Of a stretch of DNA of 64,000 nucleotides, positions 22,500 to 32,825 are shown one piece after another. Made by a program: the position numbers and the translations under genes. The notes below the pieces were generated by a model. The model saw only the letters and a program-made list of their open reading frames with translations, was not told where the DNA came from and did not search any database. Position 1 is the stretch's first letter; every line of letters begins with the position of its first letter. Source of the DNA: Vombatus ursinus (Eukaryota > Chordata > Mammalia > Diprotodontia > Vombatidae); NCBI RefSeq assembly GCF_900497805.2, contig NW_020946557.1:7967911-8031910 (forward strand), read 5' to 3'.

Positions 22500-23060
22500 A
22501 ATCAGGAGAGGGTAGGCTAAGTGTTAACTTGAGTAAGGCAAGCAAATGCTGCATTGTTTTGGCCCTCATTCAAAGAGAAATAAAAGTTAGTTTTCAAAAC
22601 TGTTTTTATTGGTAGACTCCATGGAGAAGAGCCAAGAAAGGGCATTGAAGCAATGCAGATTATTTTCTGGGAAGACAGAAAATTGGCAAAGTTATTGGAC
22701 TTGGCTAGAAAAAACCTTGCATGGCTGCTGGGTCAGAAGGCACATGAGCATCTTTCTATGCTGAGTAAGAAAAATCACCCTGTCAGGAGCCTCAAATTTT
22801 GTTTGATTGTGGCTGACATTAGCAGCTTTCCAGGAGGCCATATTGAAGATTGCAACCGCTTTCCTTCCCAACATTTTTATAATGCATTAGGTGGAAATTT
22901 CAGCTGCCAGCATGTAGTGTTCCATCTGGATCCAAGCAACAGAACAACTCAGATTTGGATACAGCATCATCACTGTGCAACCAAGGCCTTAAATTGTCAA
23001 CCATCATAGATTTGTAAGGACTTTCCACAAATTACCACAAAAGTCCTGTCACCCTTGAAA
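22500..23060. promoter_or_regulatory. Repeat-poor island, candidate conserved non-coding element
   Basis: About 560 bp with no transposon signature and a balanced composition unlike its neighbours. It holds 'gcaagcaaatgctgcattg', 'gacattagcagctttccag', 'ccatattgaagattgcaac' and 'tataatgcattaggtgg'. It is open on both strands (22653-23009 plus, 22692-22874 minus), but neither product resembles a known domain, so I do not call a gene. An enhancer is the best guess. Confidence 0.4.
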
Positions 23061-23379
23061 TGAAGAACTTTGAGATCATTGAGAGAAGTGTGTAAAAAAA
23101 AGGATTGTTTCAATGAGGGCAACGTCTTTAGTCCCCACTGCTTGCCAAGTCTCCAAAGTTAGGCAACTGCACAGACTTTGCTGAATAGAGCTCTTGGGAC
23201 CCCATTACTGGGCCCACCATGACTTAGATGCCCCATCCATTTCTTTCCCTTTTGCTTTTTTCTCTATAGACTTAGCACATTATGGATGCAAATTTTTGTT
23301 CTTGTTTTCTCGTAAAATCTCCTAATGAGTCAAGTAACCTTCTGCTGTATAGATTTTATTGGAAAAAATGGACAGAATT
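23061..23379. other. Unique DNA between two candidate elements
   Basis: No repeat or exon recognised. Could be part of one larger conserved block with its neighbours. Confidence 0.4.
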
Positions 23380-23755
23380 ATGCAGATTTGCACTTCTGGC
23401 TGAGTCTTGACTTTACCACCTTCAGAGAATTAACTTGATTCAATTCAAGGCAGAAAGAAGTCTCTGGGAAACAATGAGATGAAAATGATGTTAATCAGAT
23501 TGATTTATGCAAAATATGTAGGAGAACTGAATAAACCTGGGTTATGCAAACCAGAGGCAAAGTGCATCATAGTCAAGGCCACCACAAATCTTAATTACAA
23601 TTGTTTTATATTGCAATACACAACCCCAACAGTAACTCATAACAATGCTGTTAACAATGCAGCTACTACCTACATATTTTAAATGAGAAAAAGCAATGAA
23701 GAAAAATCAGTCATTCTTGGCTTAGCCAATTACCAAAGCTAACAAAAGGCTGAAG
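23380..23755. promoter_or_regulatory. Repeat-poor island rich in SOX- and homeodomain-like words
   Basis: It holds AACAATG several times (near 23472, 23640 and 23653), ACAATTG in 'taattacaattgttttat' near 23598, TTATGCAAA twice (near 23505 and 23541), and GATTGATTTATGC near 23500. No transposon was recognised. The 67-codon frame at 23479-23682 is not recognisable. Regulatory role is inference. Confidence 0.4.
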
Positions 23756-23959
23756 GCTTTTTTTTTTTTTTGACATATTCCTTTGTATTGTACAACATAC
23801 CTCATATGCCTAGATTTTCAAACTATAACCTTTCCCATTTTAATTCAATTCTCATCAGACAAGGAACAGGTTGGATTTAGTAAGAGAGTGATTTATGTAA
23901 AAGTAGGAGCATGTTTTCTTCTACGTAGCACAATCATATGATTTTTAGTGTAGGACTAC

Positions 23960-24056
23960 ACACAAATTTTTGGCTCTACACCTATGATTTAATCACTGTA
24001 GGGTATTTCCAGGGTGGAAAACCACTCCTATTGCAGATCAGCTTCTCATGTAATTT
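23960..24056 (+). repeat. 5' part of a marsupial MIR-like SINE, split by an L1
   Basis: 'cctatgatttaatcactgta' and 'ttgcagatcagcttctca' match the SINE seen whole at 28545-28770. The copy stops at 24056 and resumes at 27024. Confidence 0.6.
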
Positions 24057-24479
24057 ATATATTTTTTCAAACATTTATTATTTATTTTTAACATTTTTTT
24101 CTTTTTAAATTTGAGTTCTGAATTCACCCCCTCCTTCCCATCCCTCCCTTACCTACTGAAAAGGCAAACAAAATTATAATAATTAATTATACATGTGAAA
24201 TCATGCAAAACATATTTCCATGTTAGCCACATTGAAAAACAAAAAGGAAAAAGATAGACCGAGAAAATTATACTTCAATTTGAACTTAGAGTTCATCAGT
24301 TCTCTCTCTGAAGGTGGATAGCATTTTTTAATCATGAGTTATTTGAAATTGTCTCAGATCATTGTGTTGATCAGAGCAGTCAAATTTTTCACAGTAGATC
24401 ATCATTACAACACTGCTGTTAACTGTGCATAATGATCTCTTGGATTTTTTCACTTCACTTTGCATCAGTTCATAGAGGT

Positions 24480-25105
24480 CTTCTCATGTCTTCTCTGAAA
24501 CCACCTGCCTTGTCATTTCTTATAGCACAATAGTGCTCCATCACAATCATATGCCACAACTTGTTCAGCCATTCCACAATTGATAAGAATCCCCTAAATT
24601 TCCAACTCTTTGCCATCACAAAAAGAGCTGCTATAAATATTGTTGTACATATAGGTTCTTTTCTTGTCTTTTTTTTTATCTCTTTGGAGTATAGACATAC
24701 AATACAGAAAATACAGTGGTATTGCTGGGTCAAAGGGTAAGCACAGTTCTATAGCCCTTTGGGCATAGTTCCAAATTGTTCTCTAGAGTGGTTAGACTAG
24801 TTCAATACTCAACCAACAGCTCATTAGTGTCCCTATTTTTCCATATCCTCTTCAGTATTTGTCATTTCTGATAGGTGTGAGGTGATACCTCATAGTTGTT
24901 TTAATTTGCATTTTTCTAATCAATAATGATTGAGAACATTTTTCATATGACTATGAGTAGCTTTGATTTCTTCTTTTGAAAACTGTCTGTTTATATCCCT
25001 TGACCATTTATCAATTGGGGAATGGCTCTTATTTTTATAACTTTGACTTAATTCCCTATATATTTGAGAAATAAGGCTTTTATCAGAGAAGCTTGCTGTG
25101 TGTTC
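24480..25105 (-). pseudogene. L1 ORF2 C-terminal remnant
   Basis: The C-terminal L1 ORF2 region downstream of the reverse transcriptase. The reading frame is broken but long stretches align by eye with the C-terminus of mammalian L1 ORF2p. It joins ORF1 DNA at about 25105-25112 in a different frame from ORF1, so no ORF1-ORF2 fusion protein is expected. Confidence 0.75.
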
Positions 25106-26465
25106 CAAGCCCTCTACTCCTTTAATGTGGAAGCTGCTAAATCTTGTCTGATACTGACTGTGGCTCCACAATATTTGAATTGTTTCTTTCTGGCTGCTTG
25201 CAATATTTTCTCCTTGACCTGAAAGCTCTAGAATACTGTAATATTCCTGGGAGTTTTCATTTTGGGATCTCTTTCATGAAATAATAGGTAGATTTTTTTA
25301 AAATTTTTATTTAACCCAGGGCAGTTTTCCTTAATAATTTCTTGAAATATGGTTCTTTTTTTAATTACAGCTCCAGTCCTATAATTCTTAAATTATTTCT
25401 CCTCAATCTGTTTTCCAGGTCAATTGTTTTTCTGATCAGATATTTCACATTTTCATCTTTTTCATTCTTTTGATTTTCTTTCATTGTTTCTTCATGCCTC
25501 ATGGAGTCTTTAGTTTCCACTTGCCCAATTCTAATTTTTGAGGAATTATTTTATTCAGTAAACTCTTGTACCTTTTTTTTTTCCATTTGGCCAATTTTAC
25601 TCCTTAAAGAGTTTTTCTTCAGTGAATTTTTGTGCCTCTTTTTACCATTAGACCAATTCTGGTTTTTAAGGTGTTATTTTCTTCAGTATTTTTTGTGTGT
25701 CTTTTACTAAGATGTTAATTCTCTTTTCATAATTTTCTTGTATCACTCTCATTTTTTCCCCTCTACCATGCTTATTGTTTTCTTTAACTCATCTAGGAAT
25801 TCTTTTTGAGCTTGGATCCAGTTACCATTTTTCTTAGAAGTTTTGTTTGTAGCTATTTTCACATTGCTGTCTTCTAAGTTTATGTCTTGGTCTTCCATGT
25901 CACTTTAGTAGGTCTTTATGGTCAGGTTTTTGTTGTTGTTTGCTCATTTTTCCAGTCTATTTCTTGACTTTCAATTTTATGTTAAAGTTGTGCTCTGCTC
26001 ACCTGGGGGTGGGAAGATATTGTCCCCAACTTCAGGCTTTTTTGTGCTGCTGTTTTTAGAGCTAGTTTTGGGGGTCTACAAGTTGTCAGTGCCTCCAAGA
26101 TGATGTGATCTGGGGAGAGGTGTTTTCACTGCTTTCCTGGTGTTTACCCAGGAAGCGTGCCACTCCTCTGTAGCTGCCTTGGAACTGTGACCAGATCCCC
26201 TGCTTTCCTGAAGCCACAAGTGCTAATGCTCCTTTCTGCCTTAGAACTGTGACCAGGACTCCTGGTCCCTTGTAACTGACCATAAGCACTCCTCTCCATC
26301 CTGAAACTGTGACCCAGAACTGCTATGGGCAAGAGAATTGCCAATCAGCATCAGCTCCACCTACAGCCAGCAAAGAGTCCTATGTAATCTCTTTCTGACC
26401 AGTTGTCTGATCCTCTTACCATCTTTGGCTGAGAGGTCCCAAAGCTGCTGCTGCTGTTACAGTTA

Positions 26466-26797
26466 CCAGCCTAAAACACTAACTAGCTATGTGACCCTGG
26501 GCAAGTCACTTAACACTGTTTGTCTTGGTTTCCTCATCTGTAAAGTGAGCTGGAGAAAGAAATGGCAAACCACTCCAGTATCTCTGCCAAGAAAACCCTA
26601 AATGGGGTCATGGAGAATTGGACATGACTAAAACAACTCAACAGCATCCAGTAATGAAACTTTAAAAAACATGACATTATTTCTGATCTTTATTCAAATC
26701 CTGGAATCACAAAGGTGCAGAATATAGCAGCTGATGATGAGAACCTCCCTTCCCAAGAGTATGAAATGGTTTTTCACTAACTGTGATGATAATCCCA
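26466..26797 (+). repeat. Partial duplicate of downstream DNA inside the L1 5'UTR (copy A)
   Basis: 26466-26646 matches 28130-28311 (MAR1-like SINE tail; about 3 differences in 180 bp). 26651-26797 matches 28942-29088 (about 7 differences in 149 bp). In this copy the two blocks are separated by only TCCAG; in the downstream copy by about 630 bp. This copy starts in mid-SINE, so it is the derived one. Confidence 0.85.
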
Positions 26798-27023
26798 AAT
26801 CCACTGCTGGTGCTATTGCTCCCTGGATGGACTTTTATACTGGTGTCACAGACCTCTCCTGCCAACCTCTTATGTTATCTTAGACCGGAAAAATGTTTCA
26901 CTCTGACCTTCTGCTGGCTCTGCCTCTAAAAATTTTCATTTGAGGAGTTATTTTAAAGTTGTTTGAAGGAGAATGTTGGGAGAGTTCACCTGGATTGCTG
27001 CCTGTATTCTACTATTTTGGCCC

Positions 27024-27165
27024 CATTTAATTTGTGGTTTTAGAGAGTTGTCTAAGGATACTGAGAAGTTATCTACCTTGCTCAAAGTCACATATCAGTG
27101 ACACAGTATATGTCAGGGGCAGAATTTAAACTTCTCTTCCTTACTTGAAGGCCAGTTCTCTAGCC
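27024..27165 (+). repeat. 3' part of the marsupial MIR-like SINE split by the L1
   Basis: 'tagagagttgtctaaggat' and 'actgagaagttatctacc' continue the SINE interrupted at 24056. Confidence 0.55.
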
Positions 27166-27244
27166 AGTATAATTGGTTTGTGTCCAAAAGTACAGATAGG
27201 GCAAAAACACCCCAAATCTGATTTCAGTCGTCTTTGCATATCAA

Positions 27245-28088
27245 GATTTCTTAGAAGTCAGTTCAACAAATATTTCTTAAGTACCTATTATGTGAAAGGT
27301 AGTATTCTAGGTGTTGGGCATTTAAAGGGGAACTAGGTACTATCTTTTCTCTCAAAGAATCTATAGATAGGGCAGGTATACAAATTGTTGTAATAGAAAA
27401 GATAACATCTTAGCTTTGAAATACATAAGAAAAGTACCAGCAGAGTGCTAGAATTAGCTGGACCTGGAAGGATTTCAGCAAGCAGATTGGGGGTGGGGGT
27501 GGTTCTAGGGAATATTACAATCAAGGACATGAAGTTGAAGAAATGTGTACTCACCCTGGGTCTGGTAAATAGTCCAGTGTGGCGAAGTGTAAAAGTACAT
27601 GAGAGGGAATTAGATGAAATAGAACTGTAAAGATGGATTAGCGTCACATCATAATGGAGTTAGGTTGCCAGACTGAGGAGTTTGAACTTTGTTCACTAGA
27701 CCATAGGGAGTCATTAAGTTTTATGAGCATGAGTGGTGATGAACTCGGACCTGAGCATTAGGAAGATTCATCTGGCAACAACCTGGAGTATGAAAAAAGG
27801 GACAAAAATACAGGCAAGGAGACATATGAAGAGGCCAACTGTATAACTCAGGCGAGAAGTGATAAGGGCATAGTCTAGGGTGGTTTCTTGGAAATGGTAA
27901 GGAGGAAATGATTAAAAAGATTTTGGAGCTAGGACAGTAAGGATTTCAGTGTATGTGTGAGATGAGGAATAGGGAGAAGTAGAAAATGAATGTAGGATTA
28001 TGAACATTGGGATTGGAGAATGTGGTGACATTGACTAAGGTAAGGAAGTGACAAAGGAGAACATGTGCTTGGTGGGGCAGGGGTGGGG
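27245..28088 (-). repeat. L2 LINE, antisense
   Basis: It runs from the 3' tail ('ttcaacaaatatttcttaag', 'gtgttgggcatttaaagg') through the C-terminal ORF landmarks 'agggagtcattaagtttta', 'tcatctggcaacaacctgg' and 'ataactcaggcgagaagtg'. Frames at 27333-27647 are its remnants. Confidence 0.7.
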
Positions 28089-28089
28089 A

Positions 28090-28315
28090 TGATGAATTCA
28101 TTGCCAGAGTAAGGAAGACTCATCCTCAAATCCAGCCTAAAACACTAACTAGCTATGTGACCCAGGGCAAGTCACTTAACACAGTTTGTCTCGGTTTCCT
28201 CATCTGTAAAGTGAGCTGGAGAAAGAAATGGCAAACCACTCCAGTATCTCTGCCAAGAAAACCCTAAATGGGGTCATGGAGAATTGGACATGACTAAAAC
28301 AACTCAACAGCAAAA
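28090..28315 (+). repeat. MAR1-like SINE (source copy B1)
   Basis: A longer copy of the SINE duplicated at 26466-26646, with head sequence ('ccagagtaaggaagactca') that the upstream copy lacks. Tail 'ggcaaaccactccagtatc' and 'aaaacaactcaacagcaaaa'. Confidence 0.85.
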
Positions 28316-28544
28316 ATATACTGTATGTAGTGAATACTTTTACAGATTCTATGCTTTAAAAGAGACTAAGTAATTTGGGATTAATAATGATGAAAAAAAC
28401 TGCATTTTACTTCTTGTTTACTACAGTAATAAAATTTAATTTTGAACATTGCTAAAATACTAGCTTAGAAAATTGCCCAGCACTCAATGATTATTATCTA
28501 ATTCCTCCTTTGACCTTCAGTCTGTATCTTTTTTGTTTGTTTGT
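28316..28544. other. Unassigned DNA between the two source blocks
   Basis: AT-rich, with a (TTTG)n-like stretch near 28530. With 28545-28941 it makes up the roughly 630 bp absent from copy A. Confidence 0.5.
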
Positions 28545-28770
28545 TTTTGGACCGGGCCTATGATTTCATTGGTTTGAAGAACTTCCAGCATGAAAACTTC
28601 TTAAATCAATGCACATTGGCACCTGCTTTGCAACCTTTTCTTAAAGTGTTAGAGAGTTGCCTGGGACACTGAGAAGTTAAGCGATTTGTCCAGGATCACA
28701 GTCAGCATAAGCACAGTCTTCTTGACTCCAAGGGTATCTATTTATTCATTATACTACACTGACTCTCAGT
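28545..28770 (+). repeat. Marsupial MIR-like SINE
   Basis: 'ggcctatgatttcattggtt', 'gcacctgctttgcaacctt', 'gagagttgcctgggacact' and 'ttaagcgatttgtccagga' in that order. The same family appears split at 23960/27024 and near 33178 and 58365. I do not know its formal name. Confidence 0.6.
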
Positions 28771-28941
28771 CTATATAATTATTTACTGGAAATTTGGATT
28801 TTAGTTCTTTATGTAAAGGACTCTGACCTATATTAAGTCATGGAAGTTTTCCTTTTTCAAACACTGTCTGATAAAGGAAATGACAATCCTATCATATATA
28901 TGCATTTAAAGATGTGATGTGCTTACTATATAAAATACTTT

Positions 28942-29088
28942 AATGAAACTTTAAAAAACATGACATTATTTCTGATCTTTATTCAAATCCTGGAATCACA
29001 AAGGCACAGAATGCAGCACCTGATGATGAAAACCTCCCTTCCCAAGAGTGTGAAATGGTTTTTCACTAACTGTGATGATAATCCCAAA
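28942..29088 (+). repeat. Source block B2 of the split duplication
   Basis: Non-repetitive 147-bp block about 95% identical to 26651-26797. The 69-codon frame at 28960-29169 has no recognisable domain. Confidence 0.85.
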
Positions 29089-29294
29089 GGCAGCTATTTC
29101 TCCTTACCTCTCAGATATTTCCCCTTGTCAGCACTCTTATTTGAAAGTAAAAGTGTAGAAAGTTCATGAAATGAAGCCACGAACCTGATGATATTGTTAC
29201 ATGATGACAGGGATTGAGGAGTGTTCAAACAATCAAGAAAATACAATCATATTTACTTTTCCTTTACTTTTCTGGCCTTTCTCTTAACATAATA

Positions 29295-29545
29295 CATATT
29301 TTTAAAATTAATTTATTTATTTTTAGTTTTCAACATTCACTTCCACAAGATTTTGAGTTCCAAATTTTCTCCCCATCTCGTCCCTCCCCCATGACAAGAT
29401 GGCATGCATTCTCAATACCCATTCCCCTAACCTGCCCTCCTTCCTATCTCCATCCCCCTTCTCTTATCCCCTTCCCCTTCTGTTTTCCTGTAAGGCGGGA
29501 TAGATTTCTATACCCCTTTTCCTGTATACAGAATACATACTTTAA
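29295..29545 (-). repeat. L1/HAL1 3'UTR fragment, antisense
   Basis: 'tttatttttagttttcaaca', 'cttccacaagattttgagtt' and 'gacaagatggcatgcattct' match the 3' end of the HAL1 at 54016-54250. A separate, 5'-truncated insertion. Confidence 0.75.
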
Positions 29546-30174
29546 TGTGCCAGTGGATCTGTGATCTTATCAAAATATCAATAGATCTGTGATCTCATTG
29601 TGCATGCACCTGAAAAGATATGAAATGCAACCTAACCACATCTCTTTTTGTGCTACTCTTGTCCATGTTCTCCCATGGTTCCTCTAAGGTGGTTCACTTA
29701 ACCTCATATGGGCTTTTGCCTAGATTTCTTGACACTGCATATATATCCAGCAAAAACGATTTACAGTCGCTGGTGACTTGATGTAACCCAGGAAGCAGAG
29801 TACATAACGATTATAGCTATGTTCTAATCAATGTGAACCTGTGAACATCAAACATGGATAAATCCAACTTTAGACACAAATTAATTACTAGCAGACTCAG
29901 ATAATCACGTTATCCTGTATCACCCCAAACTTATATACTTGATTTGTTAGAAGACAAAATGATATTAATATTCACTTATTGGTATGATAACTTCTTAGAT
30001 AGTTTTAATTTGTATATCTGTTCTTTTTCCTTAAATGAGACTATTTGGGGGCAGGAATCTATTTCTTTTATACTATTTTCTTCCCACCTCTCCCATCAGT
30101 GTTCTGCATGTAACAGTAGCTTAGTTATGTTATTTGACTGACTCCTTAAGAAAGTCTTCCATAAGTGTATGCAA
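29546..30174. other. No recognisable gene or repeat
   Basis: Unique-looking DNA. Short frames only. Confidence 0.45.
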
Positions 30175-30357
30175 AGGAGACAATGTGAAATAAATTGTCA
30201 GAAGATTTAGGTTCAAATTCCAACTCTGATTTCTTTTCTTGTGTGAGTTTGGTCAAATAATTTAACCTTTGTGGACCTCAATTTATAAAATGAGGGGGGA
30301 GTTAGAATTGAATGAAACCTAATATCCATTCAAAATCCAAATCTATGATCCCATGAC
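30175..30357 (+). repeat. MIR SINE fragment
   Basis: 'gatttaggttcaaattcca', 'aaataatttaacctttgtg' and 'ccaaatctatgatcccatg' follow the MIR order. Confidence 0.6.
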
Positions 30358-30379
30358 CCAGTTGGAATGGAGAAGCTAT

Positions 30380-30770
30380 TTATACACTCCCTTTTCACTC
30401 TTGCTGTCTATGAGGAATATCTTTTCTATGAGGTATGCCTGTGACTGTCAGCAGTGTAAACCTTGGGAGCTTCTTTCTCCACCTGCCATCTCTGGTGAGC
30501 AATAGACTGTCCTTCTCATCATGTCTCTAGTATGTGAGCATCATTCAATGTTAGACCCAGAATTGTCAAAATCAATAGCCATGTTGAACATCCCTTGCTT
30601 CTGGTCAGTGATTCTTAGCTTGGCGTCTGCATTCACCTTAATTCTGAGAGAAGGGAAGTGTAAAGGAAAGATATTCCCTTCATGGCTCAATGGACTTCTT
30701 TGTGCAATGCGAAGCCAGAAGCAAGGAATTGAAAATAACAAAAACACTGTGTATAACTAGAGGCCTGTCT
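30380..30770. promoter_or_regulatory. Repeat-poor island, candidate conserved non-coding element
   Basis: About 390 bp of balanced composition without transposon landmarks, including 'caaaatcaatagccatgttg', 'ggtcagtgattcttagctt' and 'gtctgcattcaccttaattc'. Open frames exist on both strands (30521-30760 plus, 30541-30747 minus) with no recognisable domain. That pattern fits conserved non-coding DNA better than an exon, but conservation was not tested. Confidence 0.35.
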
Positions 30771-31128
30771 CCAGGGCATTTGTTTCCTGAAACTGTATAT
30801 CGCATCTCCTGATCTCCATATCCCAAGAGAGGCAGTTTAATGAATAGAAAAAGAAGAAAAATTATGCTGATTGATAATTAGCAACCTCTGCATTCAAGTT
30901 CTGTAGTGACTTTTTTGCTTATCACAAACCTCCCTATAGTTTAGAAAACAAGCATTTTGGTAGCCTTGAGTTTAAAGAACTACATTTTAAAATGGTTTGT
31001 GATTACCTTTTATTTTTATATCAACTTTATTTCTGAATCTATCTCTCCCCCCTCCATTCCCAAGAAAACCAAGCTGATCAGTAAGACTTACCAGCATATC
31101 AACTGATAGAATATGTAATATTCTACAC
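30771..31128. other. No recognisable gene or repeat
   Basis: AT-rich. Ends immediately before the palindromic MITE. Confidence 0.4.
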
Positions 31129-31319
31129 CAGGGGTGGGGAACCTGTGACCTGGAGGTCACATGTGACCCTCTACATCCTCAAGTGCGGCCCTTTGACTAA
31201 ATCCAAACTTCACAGAACAAATCCCTTTAATAAAAGGATTTGTTCCATAAAACTTGGACTCAATCAAAGGGCAGCATTTGGCCACAGGTGGGCTCAAGGT
31301 CACAGGTTCCCCACCCCTG
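31129..31319. mobile_element. Palindromic hAT-like MITE, full length
   Basis: It starts CAGGGGTGGGGAACCTGTGA and ends with the inverted repeat of that (GGTTCCCCACCCCTG). The whole 191 bp is a long imperfect palindrome centred near 31230: the left arm 'caaatcccttta' faces the right arm 'aaaggatttg', and the right arm lacks a short block. Flanks TTCTACAC / CCCTAGAC are at best a degraded 8-bp target duplication. No transposase. Confidence 0.8.
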
Positions 31320-31375
31320 CCCTAGACCCATAGTCTCCTTTCATGCCTGGCACATTGTAGGCACTTAATGATTGC

Positions 31376-31518
31376 TGTCACTTGTTCTTGAAGGTGACCA
31401 AAATGACATCACTTTGTTGGGGTCAAGGTACAGTATGCCTGACTGTGGTTATCCGAATAATATGAGTTAAGAAGGCTCTACCACAGGTAGAACACAAATA
31501 GTTCATATGAATCTACTA
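31376..31518 (-). repeat. 3' end of a non-LTR retrotransposon, antisense
   Basis: 'aggtgaccaaaatgacatca', 'gttggggtcaaggtacagt', 'gctctaccacaggtagaac' and 'aaatagttcatatgaatc' are the reverse complement of the element end at 42655-42965. An L2-like tail (31335-31375) abuts it. Confidence 0.65.
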
Positions 31519-31704
31519 ACTGATTCACTTTAATTTAGAAGAAAGGGGGACATTCATTTTCTCAATCTTCTCCAGGCCCAAATTTCTTGGTCATAATAAT
31601 TAAACAATGCTCAGTTGTGGGATTTTTTTTGTTGCTAGTCTTTCTGTTTATTTTGTTCTAGTAATTGTATATATATTTTACCCCCTGGTTCTGCTTATAT
31701 CACT
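31519..31704. other. Unassigned AT-rich DNA
   Basis: No recognised element. Confidence 0.4.
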
Positions 31705-31940
31705 ACAAAGCAGTTTGGCTTAGTGAACATGGTGATGGCCTTAGTATCCTTAGCATCAGGAACACCTGGGTTTGAAACCTTCCTCAAATATTTACTAGCT
31801 ATGTGATCCTGAGCAAGTCACCCAGCCTCTCTCAGACTCAGTTTCTTCATTTATAAATAATACTGTTAAAATGAGATAATATATGTAAAATGCTTTGTAA
31901 ATATTAAAGTGCTATGTACATATCAGCTGTTTTTATTATT
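31705..31940 (+). repeat. THER1/MIR-core SINE
   Basis: 'atcaggaacacctgggtttg', 'agctatgtgatcctgagca', and tail 'tatgtaaaatgctttgtaaa'. Confidence 0.7.
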
Positions 31941-32125
31941 CACTGCATCAGTTCATGTAAGTCTTCTCATGCTTCTCTAAATTTTTCATATTCATTGTTT
32001 CTTATGGTGCAATAGTAGTTCATTAAATTCCCATGTCATCCATTCTCCCATTGATGGGCATCTACTTCATTTCTAATTCTTTGCTACCACAAAAATGCTG
32101 CTATAAATGTTTTCATGTAAGATCC
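31941..32125 (-). repeat. L1 ORF2 3' fragment, antisense
   Basis: 'actgcatcagttcatgtaag', 'ttcttatggtgcaatagta', 'attgatgggcatctacttc' and 'accacaaaaatgctgctat' are the antisense C-terminal L1 ORF2 landmarks. Confidence 0.75.
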
Positions 32126-32227
32126 TTTAAAGAACTAAATTTAAAAAATACTTACATATGCACGTTTGTCCATGTGTAGATGTTCAAGTCTCCCCTAAAA
32201 TTTTATTTGAATGCTTGATTAAGGAAT

Positions 32228-32420
32228 AGATGTCATAGATTTATCACTAACAGGCATCTTCGAAGTCATCAGTCTCGACCTTCTCATTGTGCAGATGAAG
32301 AAACTGAGTGGTTAAGTGACTTGCCATGATTGCACTGATATTTAGCGTCAGATGTGGAATTTGAAGCTGGTTCTTACAGACTAAATCCAGTGCCCTATTC
32401 ATGACATCATGCTACCTCTC
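32228..32420 (-). repeat. MIR-type SINE, antisense
   Basis: 'gatgaagaaactgagtggtt', 'agtgacttgccatgattgc' and 'gccctattcatgacatcatg'. Confidence 0.65.
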
Positions 32421-32619
32421 AAACTAAGCGGTGCTGAATTCCCTAGTTTTATGACAACAAAGCTTTGGTTCTTATTAGGTTATGGTCCTTCAGTTCCATA
32501 GGTATGTGAATTAGAAGCCCTATCCTCTGGTCATCTTCCCAATGGTATCTGTAGTAACTAGGTTAGCTTAGGTTTAAGAGAGGCTCTGATCAGCCTGTGG
32601 GCCTTCTACTTCCCACTCT
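32421..32619. other. No recognisable gene or repeat
   Basis: Short unassigned gap between two SINEs. Confidence 0.4.
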
Positions 32620-32825
32620 AAAGATATAGGAAGCTGTGTGATACACTAGTGCTAGATTTGGAATCACTGGACCTGGGTTCAAATACTGGTCAGTACTTAT
32701 GACCTGTGTGATTTTGGGCAAATAACTTAATTTCTCTGAGCTATAGTTCTTCATCTGTAAAACAAGGGTGGTTGGATTATATGATCCCTAAGGCTACTTC
32801 CAGTTCTAAATCTATAATCTTGTGT
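32620..32825 (+). repeat. MIR SINE
   Basis: 'cactggacctgggttcaaat', 'gggcaaataacttaatttc', and end 'cagttctaaatctataatc'. Confidence 0.75.

Larger units (their letters stand above)
24057..27023 (-). mobile_element. L1 LINE with intact 5' end and large internal deletion
   Basis: Reading the minus strand: 5'UTR (27023 to about 25995, with an inserted 332-bp block at 26466-26797), ORF1 remnant (about 25995 to 25112), then directly the ORF2 C-terminus (about 25105 to 24480) and 3'UTR to 24057. The ORF2 part is clear in translation: SDKSLISQIYRELSQ, IDKWSRDINRQFSKEEIKA, and FIAALFVMAKSWK with EWLNKLWHMIVMEHYCAIRN, the normal L1 C-terminus. Endonuclease and reverse transcriptase are absent. A 10-bp direct repeat with one mismatch (CATGTAATTT 24047-24056, CATTTAATTT 27024-27033) flanks it. 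Confidence 0.8.

Noticed and set aside
22653-23009. 118-codon frame as a small protein gene
   Set aside because: No recognisable domain, no splice or promoter context, and the opposite strand is also open. Better explained as unique non-coding DNA; PhyloCSF would decide.
24920-25171. ORF1-ORF2 fusion protein from the deleted L1
   Set aside because: The frame is open across the join, but the ORF1 part is read out of its natural frame, so the first 24 residues are meaningless.
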